A stretch of 64,000 nucleotides of DNA from Beta vulgaris subsp. vulgaris (taxonomy: Eukaryota > Streptophyta > Magnoliopsida > Caryophyllales > Amaranthaceae): assembly GCF_026745355.1 (NCBI RefSeq), contig NC_079206.1, forward strand, positions 27,329,617-27,393,616, in the 5' to 3' direction. Shown here piece by piece: positions 11,057-22,905 of the stretch. The first letter of the stretch is position 1; every line of letters starts with the position of its first letter. The notes under the pieces are model-generated. The model was not told the origin of the DNA and ran no database searches. It saw nothing but the letters and a program-made list of their open reading frames with translations. A program made the position numbers and the translations under genes.

Positions 11057-12496
11057 AGACAGATTCACAGTTGGTCAATGGTAGTTAAAAGGAGAATTTG
11101 AAGTCCGAGAGGCCAACACGGTGAAATACGTGGAAAAAGCTAAAGAGCTGATAACCCAGCTAAATCACTTTGAAGTACAAGCGATACCACAAGCTGAGAA
11201 AACAAAAGCTGACACCCTGTCTAAGCTAGCCAGTTCCGACTCATTCAGCATAAAAAAACGGTCACGATAAATATACTGAAAGAGAAAAGCATAGCGGAAC
11301 ATTCTGCGGTCGTCAATACCATACACCAACAAGCTGACGGGATTGCTCCCGGATGATCAAAGGGCCGCTAAAAAATTGCAAAGGCAGTCAAACTGGTATG
11401 ATGATATACCAAGATGAGTTGTACAAGCAATCTTTTAGCTTGCTGTTGTTAAAGTGTGCAATAGTTGCCGAAGCCGTGAAAATAATAGAAGAGATACACG
11501 AAGGAATATGTGGGAATCACATAGGAGGAAAAGCAGTGGCCTTAAAAGCATTAAGAGCTGAATTCTATTGGCCAAGCATGCTAGCGGATGCTCAGAGCTA
11601 TGTGAGAAAATGTGACAAATGCCAGAGGTTCGCGCCAGTGATCAACAGGCCGGAAAATGGATATCCTAGGACCATTCACCATCGCAACGGGAGGCAGGCG
11701 CTTCTTTATAGTTGGGATTGATTATTTTACAAAGGGGATAGAAGCGGAACCAACAGCGAAAATAAAAGCGAATCAGATGCGGAAGTTCATCTGGCAGAAC
11801 ATAATGACGAGATTTGGTATCCCTTCAGCAATTGTATTTGATCACGGGGTGCAATTTGATTGTCGTCTAATACAAGCTTTCCTGACGGATTTCCAGGTCA
11901 AATTCGCCTATTCAGTAGTGTGCCATTCACAAAGCAACGGCCAAGCTGAAGTCGCCAATAAGCAAATTCTGAATGCTCTCAAAAAGAAGCTAGATGAGTT
12001 CAAAGGAAGATGGGCTGAAATGGTGCCGTCAGTCCTATGGGTAAACAGGACAACAGATAAAGAAGCAATAGGGGAAAGTCCCTTTAAATTGGCTTTCGGC
12101 ATAGAGGCAGTATTACCAGTAGAGGTAGGGTTGTCGTCCTACCGGATTAAGCATCAGCTCTTGGAAAGGAACGATCAGGCACTAAGAGAAAGTTTGAACT
12201 TCTTGCCTGAAATAAGGCTGATGGCAGAACTAAGAGCAGCTGCTTATAAGGACAGAATAAACAAAGTCTATAAGAAGAAGGTTTGGGAAAGACCATTGGA
12301 CGTAAACGACCGTTTCCTCCATAGAACAGCGGCCACTGGAAAAGCGCATGCCGAAAGAAAGCTAACCACCAACTGGGAAGCCCCTTATGTCATCGCTAAG
12401 AAGATTGCTCCTGGCTCCTTCATACTCAGGGACATGGACGACAAGGAGCTTAAGAATTGCTGGAATGCTAGTGTACTAAAGAAGTACTATGTATAA
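11057..12496 (+). pseudogene. RE1 RNase H end and integrase
   Basis: From 11057 to 11350 the connection is frame-shifted (SQLVNGQ, KTKADTLSKLASSDS). The HHCC zinc finger is readable at 11500-11640 (ICGNHIGGK...YVRKCDKCQRFAP). The frame changes near 11660-11700. The catalytic core is then open to 12496: GIDYFTKGIEAEP (first Asp), IVFDHGVQFD (second Asp; the usual SDNG is FDHG) and SNGQAEVANK (Glu). A typical C-terminal domain ends at VLKKYYV. Integrase would insert element cDNA, but the frameshift and altered motif suggest it is dead. Confidence 0.88.
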
Positions 12497-12604
12497 GTTG
12501 TAAAATGTAATTGGCCAGGAGCTAATTTTTTAACATAAATAATATACTTCTTCTAGCGTCCCATGAAAATATTGTTATTTATGATTGAATGTTGTATAAT
12601 AGAT

Positions 12605-12950
12605 CACATATGACAGGCAAAAGTGCATTAATGGTCGCATGACAGACCTAGCACATGAATAAAAGCCATATGACAGGCAAAGTGCATTAACGGTCATATG
12701 ATAGACCTAGCACATAACAAAAGCCCTATGACAGGCAAAAGTGCATTAACGGTCATATGACAGACCTAGCACAACAAAAGCCATATGACAGGCAAAGTGC
12801 ATTAACGGTCACATAACAGACCTAACACATAATAAAACACCATATAATAGGCAAGAGTGTTAACGGTCATATGACAGACCTAGCGCCTAAATGAAAGCCA
12901 CATAACAGGCTAAGTGCATTAACGGTCATATGAAAGACCTAACGCAGTCA
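12605..12950. repeat. About six tandem copies of a roughly 60-bp unit inside RE1
   Basis: The unit has the form CATATGACAGGCAAAGTGCA, then TTAACGGTCATATGACAGAC and CTAGCACA, with small changes and indels. It lies between integrase and the antisense ORF, where Tat elements often carry variable tandem repeats. It is too diverged and spacer-less to be a CRISPR array. Confidence 0.8.
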
Positions 12951-13199
12951 TAAAATAGACACAACTCCAGCTGCCAATCATTCAACAATAAGGATGCTAA
13001 TAAAGCAAGAAAATACGAAAGTACTTTTCCATAAAGTAAAAGCTACTGGCTTGGCGGCCAACTACAAAAAAAATTATGGCGGCCAATAAAAAGGCTTTTA
13101 GTTTGAATAAAGTACTCGCAAAACTAAAAATGTTATTATTTACAAATGCCAACAAAAGGCTGATTACAAGGTTTAACTATTGAAAGTATTACAAAGAAA
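12951..13199. other. RE1 untranslated segment
   Basis: AT-rich sequence lies between the tandem repeat and the 3' end of the antisense ORF. A short near-repeat (GGCGGCCAAC / GGCGGCCAAT) is visible at 13055-13090. Nothing else is recognised. Confidence 0.4.
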
Positions 13200-16100
13200 A
13201 ACAAAGCTAAAAACTGTTGGAGGAGCAAGAAGAGCTGAGAGAAGGCCGCCAAAAGCTTCAAGAAGGAGGAGGTCCTTGCGTCGAAGGATCTCGAGGATCC
13301 ACATCAGCGATGGCATCCTCGTCATCAAAGTTAGGATCCCCCTCGAAAGGCGTGAGATGTTGGCCGGCAGCATGAGCATCTTCAATCACGTTCCACTCAA
13401 ACCCTGGAACGACTTTGCAAACACATCTCATGGCAGCCGCCCAACCGCCGTCGTATCTCTTGTGGAGAGCCGCCACATAGTCATCAGACTGTTTGAACTC
13501 AGCAACCGCCTTGCGACCCCCCTAGCTTCAGCTTTAGCGGAGGCGTCCAACACAACAACTTCCTTCTCAGTGTTGGCAGTCTCCACCGCCTTGGTCAACG
13601 CCTAGACGTTTTCCTCGGTCTCTTCCAGCAAAGCGGCCCTCTCCCGCAAAGTCTCCACCTCATCCTCTAGCGGTTTCAGCTCGTCCTTCGCGTCTTTGAG
13701 CGGGCCCTGGAAAGTCTCCAACAAGGCCTTGTAGGTGTCCGCTAGCCTTTGGTACTCGAGATACTGCTCAATCAGCTCAAGGGCAGCATTGTTGGCCTGC
13801 AACAAGGAAGAAAACGCAAATGAGTAAAAAAATTAAAAAAAGAGAAGTATACAGTGCATTAACCAAGTAAGAAAACATACCACAAGCTGATCATGGGTTA
13901 GCCGAGCTGCAAGTGTTACCAAAGACCTTGACGGTCTATCCAGGGGCAGCTACATGCCCTTCAAAATCCGGTAGGCAAGAATGCTACCGTTTTCGGGTAT
14001 ATCATAGTAGATAGACTCATCCTCCCTGACATTCCAGTCAGATTCATAAATCTTCCAGAAGTAATGGGTTGAGGAGCAAACGCGGCGGCCACAAAATCAC
14101 TTAGCGGCACCTCCTTCTTCTCAAACCACTCCTGGTACCGATAAAAGATACCAGGAGATAGGTTCGAGAGAAAGCTAGGCATGGTAATCATCTCCCTTAT
14201 CTTCTCCCTTATAGAAGAAGCAGAGTCTGACAGCCAAGAAGTGCCGCTAGGGTGCGTCGGACCTGTAGCTACGACAGTACGCTCTTGAGTCTCCTCTGGG
14301 CATCCACATCCAGGTCTTTCACCTGGACGACCTCGTTGGCAGCAGAAGTGTCTGGATCCTTTAAGGCCAACCTTTTATTTTCAACAGTATCGGCCGAGAC
14401 CTGCTCGCAGGGTCACCTCCTGGTTACGCACCCCTGGTCACAGTCCGGTTAGTAGAGGACCGGAAAGGAATGGCAGGGGATAGCGGCATACTTGTGCTAG
14501 CAGCAGCAGCAGCGCCAACGATGGGGACGCGAGAGGTAATCACCCCTCCGCGGCCCCTACAAATGTCTGGGGCCCATGGCGATTACCTCCCCGACAACTG
14601 TTGGTAATTCCATGCATCGTCTCGTAGTCGTTAGCTGGAGAAGGTGGCAGATTTGTTAACGGCCGAAGATCTTCGTCGACGCAAAGCACGTCGAGGTCAA
14701 GATTGTCAAAGCCTGCAAACAAGAAAAAGGATTATAAAACAGGAAATACAATAACAAATAGCCTATAATTCTTATTACTATCATCAGACAGACCAATCCA
14801 ACAGCATCACTTACCATTCTCATGTGTGGGTGACAACAAAACAGCCGACAAAGGCTTATTCCCCAAAATATACTTGGAATGAGGAATCGAATACTTGGGC
14901 TCCTTAACTCTAGCTGTCGTCCCATCATCAAAAGTGATATCATAGTCCTCCACGTCAAAATAGTCAAAAGCCGCTAACTCCTCTTCAGTTAGTGGCACCA
15001 AATGAGGATGCTCCATGTGAGGGCGAGGCTTTGTGAAACGGCGGCGCACAGGGTAATCTTCCACGTCAAAATAGTCAAAAGTAATCTTCATAGTCCTCCA
15101 CGTCAAAATAGTCAAAAGCCGCTAACTCTTCTTCAGTTAGTGGCACCAAATGAGGATGCTCCATGTGAGGGCGAGGCTTTGTGAAACGGCGGCGCACAGG
15201 GTAATCTTCAGGGACTCGCAACCAGAAGAAGGCATCCTACCAGCCCTTCAAGCTCGATACTTTAGGCTGAACAGTCATCTTCTTGTCGGCCGTCATTAGA
15301 GACTACCATCCCGACTGCCTAGAAGACTCATTTCTCTTCAACCAATGGATATGGCGGAATAAGTTCACTGTTTGAAGGAAATCAAGAAAGCGTACAACCC
15401 AATGTATGCGATGATATTCCTGACCGCTAAGGGCGTCAGCTGCGCCAAACACGTTGAACGCATTCAAAATCTCGACCAGGAAAGAGTCCAAAGGGAAGCG
15501 GAGGCCAAGCTCAAAATGATGTGTATACACGGCCACATGACCGGGAGGGCACTCCGTTACAATGGCTCCTTCTAGTGGTACTACCAAGCGGTACCCTCTC
15601 GGCATATGGTATAGATCCCGAGCAACCCTCGGATAAGCAAGATCAAGAGCATCCTGACGCCATGGTCCATCAACCTCCACAGTAAGAAGGTTGGCAGAGG
15701 CATCCTCAGGCGGGCACAAAGCATTAGAACCTTGATCAGCCGCGATTTCTGTCGGCCAACTTGAGCCAGCTACGATTGCAAGCGGTGCCAAGGGAGTGGA
15801 TACGCCAGCACTCACACCAGTTCGACACTGGTAGACGGCCTCGGTAGTATCATCGCGAGCCATAACGGTAGCAATTAGTCACTGTCGTCACCTAAATTAA
15901 CAACAGGAGGGTTAGGAGCCGCAAACTCCTGCAAGAGGTCGTAAAAATAAGTTGGCACCTTAACTCCGGCATCTGCCAAGCTATCAAGCCAAGCATGCTC
16001 TCTAAGAGGGGCGACATCAAGGCCAGGAACGGCATCGACCGGTGGATGCCTACGGGAGCGTCTAGCAAGGATTTGATGTCTAAGTTCTCTAAGCGTTTGC

Positions 16101-16354
16101 TTATCACCACTTTGGCTAGCGGTTAGATATCTCAAAGTCAGGTTATGCTCCTTAGGAGTGGACGGGTCGTTAAGAAATTTTGACCTTAGTTCTCTTTCTC
16201 TCTCGACCGTAAGGGGTATATCCGCTAATAACCTAGTCCTCCCCATAGGGCTTAAGTCGAAAGCAAAACCATTATCAGTTAAAGGGTAGGACGGATCACT
16301 CTCGGTCATAAATGCCTCACTAAGAACATTTTGGCTATCAGATTGGTCCGACAT
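13200..16354 (-). pseudogene. RE1 antisense ORF (aORF), putative gypsy-type transposon protein, degenerate
   Basis: On the minus strand an ATG at 16354 (MSDQSDSQ) opens a frame to 15875. It continues in another frame at 15863-15303 (MARDDTTEAV), then in pieces near 15230-14800, 14720-14540, 13805-13602 and 13476-13258. The middle segment reads VYTHHFELGLRFPLDSFLVE, then RFLDFLQTVNLFRHI and FFWLRVPEDYPVRRRF. This matches the pattern of the plant putative gypsy-type transposon family (Transposase_28, PF04195) as I recall it. The 13805-13602 piece is a charged coiled coil. Some Tat/Retand elements carry such an antisense gene; its role is unknown. A 148-bp tandem duplication (14941-15210) and several frameshifts break it. 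TATA-like sequence on the minus strand lies near 16745. Confidence 0.7.
14941..15210. repeat. 148-bp tandem duplication within the RE1 antisense ORF
   Basis: The segment from CATAGTCCTCCACGTC to the CACAGGGTAATCTT phrase occurs at 14941 and again at 15089, nearly identical. It duplicates the VPEDYPVRRR/FDYFDVEDY coding stretch and is unlike an intact family member, so it is a later rearrangement. Confidence 0.85.
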
Positions 16355-16639
16355 GATGAAAACGCGAAAAAGACTTAAGAAAATGAGGAAAGAAATTGAA
16401 GAATTACCTGGAAACGAAGGGTTGCCGAAAAAAGAGAAAAAGTAAGGAGCAAAGTCGCCGGAGAAGGTGAACAAAGTCTCCAAATAGCAGAATCGCACCG
16501 AAAAATTGGATAGTACAACCAAACAACCACCGAAAAACCACGGAACTTCAAACACACAAAAAAAACCCAGAAAATGTTGGTCAAGAAAAGATGAAATTCT
16601 CAGTGCACTAGAACCGGAAGGGTGGTTCTTGAGCAATGC

Positions 16640-16903
16640 AAGCTTTTGCTATGGGGGTTTGTCAGAGGAAAAAGAAGAAGAAGCAAGAGAGTTTCTTTGA
16701 GCATAAGATAAAAACTCATAAAAAGGACAACTGCTCGATTATATATGTACGGACAAACGGTTGAGATTAAGAGAACTCTCCAAATTCTCTCCAGATCTAT
16801 GCCAAGTGTCATGACGAAGTAAAAACCTAATAAAGTATTGGGCGGGATTTCCGGAAAAGTAATCATTAACTTTTCAAAATGCTTCAACTCTCTACAGTGA
16901 CAC
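16640..16903. other. RE1 segment upstream of the antisense ORF, ending at the Athila insertion
   Basis: No ORF is recognised. It ends with GACAC (16899-16903), one copy of the target duplication made by the Athila insertion. The rest of RE1 resumes at 30504. Confidence 0.6.
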
Positions 16904-18649
16904 TGATAAGTGCGTTTCTAACGCACTTTATGACTTTCTTTTGGCTTGTTTTAGCTCCCTTTTCCCCCTTTTCTTCCTTCTTTCTCCTCACTTTTCCCTT
17001 CTATTTCATTCACTTGATCATACTTGATCATATTGACATTTTGCTAGATTTTCGATCTATTTTGATCGAATTTCTAGCACATATGCTTTCACCATGTTTG
17101 TTCGTGTTTCTATTGCAGGTATTGCCCTTTTCGGGGCCGAGAAATGCGAGACATGGCACAAGGGAACGAGCTAGAGGCTGAGAGGTAGCCTGAGGTGCGC
17201 CCGCACCATCGACTAATTCTGGAGCACAAAACAAACTACATTGGTGCGCCCGCACAAAGCATAAGGTGCGCCCGCACCTATGTCTGGTGCGCCCGCACCA
17301 AACCGTGGTGCGCCCGCACATTCTGACGAAGTAATTCAGGCTGAGGCAGGAGACTTAGGTGCGCCCGCACCTTACATGTGGTGCGCCCGCACCTTCATCT
17401 GGTGCGCCCGCACCATTTGACGAGAGATTTCCACCTTGAGGCAGAAGACTCAGGTGCGCCCGCACCTGAGGTCTGGTGCGCCCGCACCTGAGCAAGGTGC
17501 GCCCGCACCTCCTTTGGTGCGCCCGCACCTCACGATCCGGACAAAAAAAAAATCGATCATTAAACCCTCTTTTCGAGAGGAGTTGGAGACTTACGCTTTA
17601 TTCTATCTTTCACACAATATTTTAGGGTTTTGTATTAGAGAGAAAACACTTTAGTTTTCATTGGTAATTGAGATTAGAGATCATAGTTTGTGATTCGATT
17701 TACATTCAAGGTACTTTTCATTCAATTCAATTCAAAGTTTCAGTTTTTATTTCATTCTCTTGGTGTTTGTTTATGTTCTTATATTATTTAAGATCTTCAT
17801 TCTCTTAGTTTAATAATTGTGATTTCTATTAGTTTAATAATTTCTTAATCATGTTTAACCTTAGATTAGTCATAGATTTTATGTTTAATTGCTTAAACTC
17901 CATGATTAGTGAGTAGTTTCATATCTAGGGTTAGGGTGAAAGTATGAATTAGGGTTTTAATTATGATGTTGATGTGATTGTGATGTATGGAGAAGTTTAT
18001 GCATTGATCTTGGTGTTTTGAGACCTTAGGATAGATATTGATCACATTTATACTTTGGTATTTTGATTTCAAACGTTCTTAAATCGGATTTTGAACTCTT
18101 TTATCATCCCAAGAATCAACTTAATTTCTATACCAAGATATTGGATGGAAATTAAGGGGATCCTTCATTAGGGGTTTTCCAAACTTATTGAATCTCTTAA
18201 TCAATTAACTAAAGACCATTCGAGAGAGGATTTAGTTGATTGATTGAAGTGATTACTCTTGAGGACCATTCGAGAGAGGACTCAAGTAATTTAGAGGGAA
18301 ACTAAACCTTGCATAATCGTCTTTGTTGCTTCGCCAATCATTAACAATCATCATCCGTTCTTATTCATACTAGTAACCTTAACTCTAGTGTCTTTTATTT
18401 GATATTTAAACTCGTGATATTTGCTTGTTCTAGTTGTTAGATAGTTTAATTGTTACCAAACATCTTTCAAACCCCAAATACCTTTCAATTAGGTAGTCTA
18501 GACTAGATAGACTTCTAATCAATCCCATTTTCCCTGTGGATCGACCCTTGACTTGCCCTTACTATTCCTTAGTATTGCTTGTTAGGATTATAAATATTGT
18601 TTGGAAAGCGGTTCTTAGTGCCTAACGACACACTAAAAACCTCTTATCA
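16904..18649 (+). repeat. 5' LTR of RE2
   Basis: The 1746-bp LTR has a nearly perfect inverted terminal word TGATAAG/CTTATCA. It contains 12 units of a GGTGCGCCCGCACC inverted repeat (17194-17530). Downstream is a T-rich region with CATTCTCTTGG and direct GACCATTCGAGAGAGGA copies (18211 and 18262). It differs from the 3' LTR by scattered 1-bp indels plus changes in the number of array units. Confidence 0.95.
17194..17530. repeat. Array of 12 GC-rich inverted-repeat units in the 5' LTR
   Basis: Each unit is GGTGCG-CC-CGCACC: 6-bp perfect arms around two bases, spaced irregularly by 5-40 bp of unrelated sequence. Several units extend to 7-bp arms (A...T or T...A pairs). The one at 17449-17470 has perfect 10-bp arms (CTCAGGTGCG/CGCACCTGAG). 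The surrounding LTR is AT-rich, so the array stands out in composition. Confidence 0.95.
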
Positions 18650-18652
18650 AAA

Positions 18653-18670
18653 TGGCGCCGTTGCCGGGGA
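18653..18670 (+). promoter_or_regulatory. Primer-binding site of RE2, tRNA-Asp type
   Basis: TGGCGCCGTTGCCGGGGA starts three bases after the 5' LTR. It is complementary to the 3' end of plant tRNA-Asp and is the standard Athila primer site. Confidence 0.92.
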
Positions 18671-18786
18671 ACTGTGCTATTGATTGAAATATATTTTAGT
18701 TTAGTTTGCTTAGTTGATTTTTCTTTTATTTTCTTTTTAGCTGTGGTTGTTATTTGCTAATCCTCTACTTAGCTTTGTTGTGTTAC

Positions 18787-20327
18787 ATGAGAAGAAGAAC
18801 TCACGGTTCACCCACATTGCCTCTAGATCTTGAAATCGACCGTACTTGCGAAAGCTTCGGAAGAATTTGGAAAATTGACTTTGGGTTCCGAGCCTTCTTC
18901 ACCAATCTCAAGTACATCAAGTGAAGTTGAATCAGAAATGGGTGAAGCAAATCCACAACTGTTTAGGGATTTCGGAAATCCGGGTTCCTATGTTCTTCAA
19001 GGTGGAATTCGACTCCCACCACCACTACAAATTTCAGCATTCACCCTCAGTATACTCGGATGGTGAAAGCAGAGCAGTTTTGTGGGGGGCAGATGAAGAT
19101 CCTCTAGACCATCTCGACAGGTTTCTTGAGATCTGTGCCATGATAACACTAAGATGTCTCTCCTGACTACATCAAGATGCACTTGTTCCGGTCCTCTCTT
19201 ACCGGAAAAGCAAAGTCATGGCTCAAGAGCTTGCCTGCTAATTCCCTCACTACATGGGAAGAAGTCACAATGGCTTCTTGAAGAAATACTTCCCGGAGTG
19301 GAAGACTGCGGACATAAGGAGGAAGATCTCCTCATTTGAGCAAGAGAACGATGAGACACTTGCCGAAGCTTGGGAGCGGTTCAAGGAGATGATCCGTTCA
19401 TGCCCACACCATGAGTTCAACAAGAATCTACTCATGCGATTTTTCTATGATGGTCTTGATCCGATTTCACGGGCCAACTTGATGCTGGAGCGGGAGGTCA
19501 ACTATCTAAGATCCCGCAAGAACAACTTGAGTCCACAATTGAGGAGTGATCAAGAACTACTCATGGGGTGGAAGACGAAGAGGTGCTCAACCTAAGAAGA
19601 GCGGAAAGTTTGAAATTGACCCCATGGATCAAATTCAAGCAAGATGGACCAACTCGACAAGAAGCTCTCCAAGATCAATCTTGCATCGTCTACTCCTTCA
19701 CAGGTAAACTCTTTTTCTTGTGATATTTGTGGTGGTACTAACCATGATACTTCTTATTGTGGAGGTACCCATTCGGAGCATGTGGCGGCAATTAATTCAA
19801 GAGGAGATGGATATCAAGGAAACCAAGGGTATAGGAACAATCAACAAGGAGGTTGGAGACAACCTCAACAAAACTACACCCAAGGATTCAACCAACCTCA
19901 ACAAGGATGGAATCAACCTCAACAAGGGTACAACCAAGCTCACAACCAAGGGTTTGCGCAAGGGTATAACCAAAACCAAAACTATAACCAAGGTGGTTCC
20001 TCCTCACAAGGGTCCAACACATACCAAGCTCCACATCAAAGGACCAACAACCCAAAACCTCCCTCCAATCTTCCATTTCCCAAACAAAATCCCGAACCTA
20101 CACCATCTTCCGATCCAACCTCTCTCCAAATTCTCCAACAACTCCAATCCATGAACCAAATTCTCCAAAACCATGAGCAAAGGTTTCAAGAGCTACAAGC
20201 CCACAACAAAATGCTTGAAACCCAAATTGCCCAAGTAGCTGAGAAGAATCCCTCCACCCCCACAAATCAACTTCCAGGCCAACCCATCCTAACCCCAACC
20301 TCCATCAAGCCAAAGCCATTCATTTGA
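18787..20327 (+). pseudogene. RE2 gag, degenerate
   Basis: A likely start is at 18787 (MRRRTHGSPTLPLDLE), with frame changes at about 18840, 19060, 19250 and 19590. The Athila gag core is clear at 19260-19530 (FLKKYFPEWKTADIRRKISS, ETLAEAWERFKEM, LLMRFFYDGLDP). A CX2CX4HX4C zinc knuckle follows (CDICGGTNHDTSYC, 19722-19763), then a Gln/Asn/Gly-rich repeat stretch (NQPQQGW) and a Pro-rich stretch. The knuckle binds RNA in functional homologues. The frameshifts make this copy inactive. Confidence 0.88.
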
Positions 20328-22905
20328 GGTCGGGAACAAGTTATGCGGGTCCTAAGATGCCGAATGGGGAGTTAGAGCAGGATGGAGAAGCTGAGGTTGT
20401 TGAGAAGGAGGATGGAGCTGAGGAAACTGAGAAAGAGGAAGTTGAGGAGAAAGATGAGTCACATGTTCAAGTTGGTGACAAAAACACATTGCCATCACCT
20501 CCACCAACCAAATCCTATGTGCCTCCGGTTCCCTATCCTCATAGGTTGGTAGAGAGAAAGTTGAGTGACAAGTTCACTAAATTTCTAATGTGATGAAGAG
20601 CCTGCAAATCAACATCCATTCCTTGAGGCTATGTCTCAAATGCCAGCTTATGCTAAGTTCTTGAAAGAGATCCTCTCCAATAAGCGAAAACTTGAAGATG
20701 AGCTTATCTCCCTACCTTACCAAGTGAGTGCTCTTGTGCAACGAACTATGCCCAAGAAGCAAAGAGATCCCGGGAGTTTCACCTTGCCGGTGAAGATAGG
20801 TGACTTAGAGCCTAAGGGTGCACTGGCCGATCTGGGAGCCAGTGTCAATTTGATGCCCCTTTCTATTGCAAAGCACCTGAAATTTCCTCTTCATCCTACG
20901 CGCAAAACGATTCAATTGGCGGACCGCACTGTGAGAGTCCCTTGTGGTGAGTTGGAGGATATACCGATTCAAGTTGGGCATGTGTTTGTACCATGCGACT
21001 TTGTGGTGATGGATATGGAGGAAGATCCTGAGACTCCTCTTATTCTGGGAAGAGAAGCTCTAAAGACTTTGGGTGCCGTGATAAACTGCAAAAACGACAC
21101 AATCACGGTTGAGGTAGCTAATGAGCGGGTGGTGTTTGAGTTCTCTAAGACACTGAAGAGACCTATGATGGAGAAAATTTGCCGGGTAAGCCTAGTGGAA
21201 GATGAGGTAGAGGACACCATGAGTGTGGAATTCTGGGACGATTTGTATGCTGCACTTACCGACACCCTTAGCTTGGACATGGAAGAGGAAACGCAAGATG
21301 AGGCGTTTGAGGTTCTAGCTGCATCATCCACTGATAAAGAGGAGTGTTCTAAGCCTCCTCCCAAGGTAGAGTTCAAACCCCTTCCCTCCTCTCTTAGATA
21401 TGTTTTTCTTGATGATGCATGTACTTATCCTGTTATTGTCAATTCGAGTCTTGATGACATTTCTATATCAAAACTGATTGGAATTTTGCAAAAATATAAA
21501 GATGTCATTGGGTATTCGATTGATGACCTTAAGGGGATAAGCCCTTCTCTTGCTATGCATCGTATCCATCTCATCGATAGTAATGCCTCCTCCATCGAGC
21601 ATCAGAGAAGGCTCAATCCCAACCTCAAAGAGGTTGTGAAAAAGGAGATCTTGAAACTACGTGACGCGGGAATCATCTATGCTATCTCAGATAGCAAGTG
21701 GGTGAGCCCGATTCACGTGGTTCCAAAAAAAGGAGGCATGACTATAGTTGAGAATGAGAAAGGAGAAACAATCTCAACTAGGACTGTCACTGGGTGGAGA
21801 GTCTGTATTGATTACAGAAAACTGAACAAATCCACCCGGAAAGATCATTTCCCCCTTCCCTTCATTGACCAAATGTTGGAGAGGCTTGCTCGTCATTCAC
21901 ACTTCTTGTTTTCTGATGGTTATTCCGGATTCTTTCAAATCCCCATTCATCCGGATGACCAAGAGAAAACCACCTTTACTTGTCCGTATGGGACATTTGC
22001 ATATCGAAGGATGCCCTTTGGTTTGTGTAATGCCCCATCCACTTTTCAAGGTGTATGACAGCAATCTTCTCTGACATGCTAGAAGATTCCATTGAAGTCT
22101 TCATGGACGACTTTAGTGTGTGTGGTTCGTCTTTTGACACATGTCTGGTTAATCTTGAATGTGTGTTAAAAAGGTGTCAAGAGACGAACCTTGTACTGAA
22201 TTGGGAGAAGTGTCACTTTATGGTCGAGGAAGGCATTGTACTTGGGCATAAAGTGTCGAAAAAGGGTATTGAAGTAGATCCGGCAAAGGTTTCGGTTATT
22301 GAGAAGCTTCCGCCACCGAACTCGGTGACGGGAGTTCGCGCTTTCCTTGGACATGCTGGTTTTTACCGACGTTTCATCAAGGATTTCTCTCAAATAGCCA
22401 AACCATTGACGAATCTACTTCAGAAAGATGTTGATTTTGGTTTGATGAGTCTTGTACTAAGGCTTTTGAAACTCTTAAGAAAGCCCTTACTTCTGCCCCC
22501 ATTGTGCAAGCTCCGGATTGGAGCTTGCCTTTTGAACTAATGTGCGATGCTAGTGACTTTTCAGTGGGAGTTGTTCTTGGGCAACGCAAGGAAGGGAGGC
22601 TACATGTGATAGCCTATGCAAGTAGGACTCTGGATGATGCTCAACGGAACTATGCAACTACGGAGAAGGAAATGTTGGCCGTGGTATTTGCTTTTGACAA
22701 GTTCCGTTCCTACTTGACATGTAATAAGGCGGTGGTGTATACGGATCATTCTGCGGTCCGGTATTTGATGAGTAAGAAGGATGCAAGCCTAGGCTCATTA
22801 GGTGGGTGTTGCTTCTTCAGGAGTTTGATTTTGAGATGAAAGAGAAGAAGGGGACGGAGAATGTGGTAGCTGACCATCTTCTCGCCTCCCTCTTGACAAT
22901 CTGGA
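20324..22905 (+). pseudogene. RE2 protease, reverse transcriptase and RNase H, degenerate
   Basis: The acidic pre-protease linker (20324-20593) ends in a stop, and the next open frame is 20631-22058. Protease motif: KGALADLGASVNLMP, the Athila form of the active site, then PLILGREAL. RT: SKWVSPIHVVPKKGG, GWRVCIDYRKLN and MPFGLCNAPSTFQ. A small deletion near 22049 shifts the frame, and 22055 onward carries the catalytic EVFMDDFSV. Another shift near 22440 leads into RNase H (LMCDASDFSVGVVLGQ, YATTEKEMLAVVFAF, VYTDHSAVRYLM). All domains of a gypsy polymerase are present, but no single frame covers them. Confidence 0.92.

Noticed and set aside
12605..12950. CRISPR-like appearance of repeat units
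   Set aside because: Units are imperfect tandem copies without unique spacers, inside a plant retrotransposon.
17194..17530. CRISPR-like appearance of the LTR hairpin array
   Set aside because: Spacing is irregular, the repeat is only 14 bp, and it is inside an LTR of a plant element.
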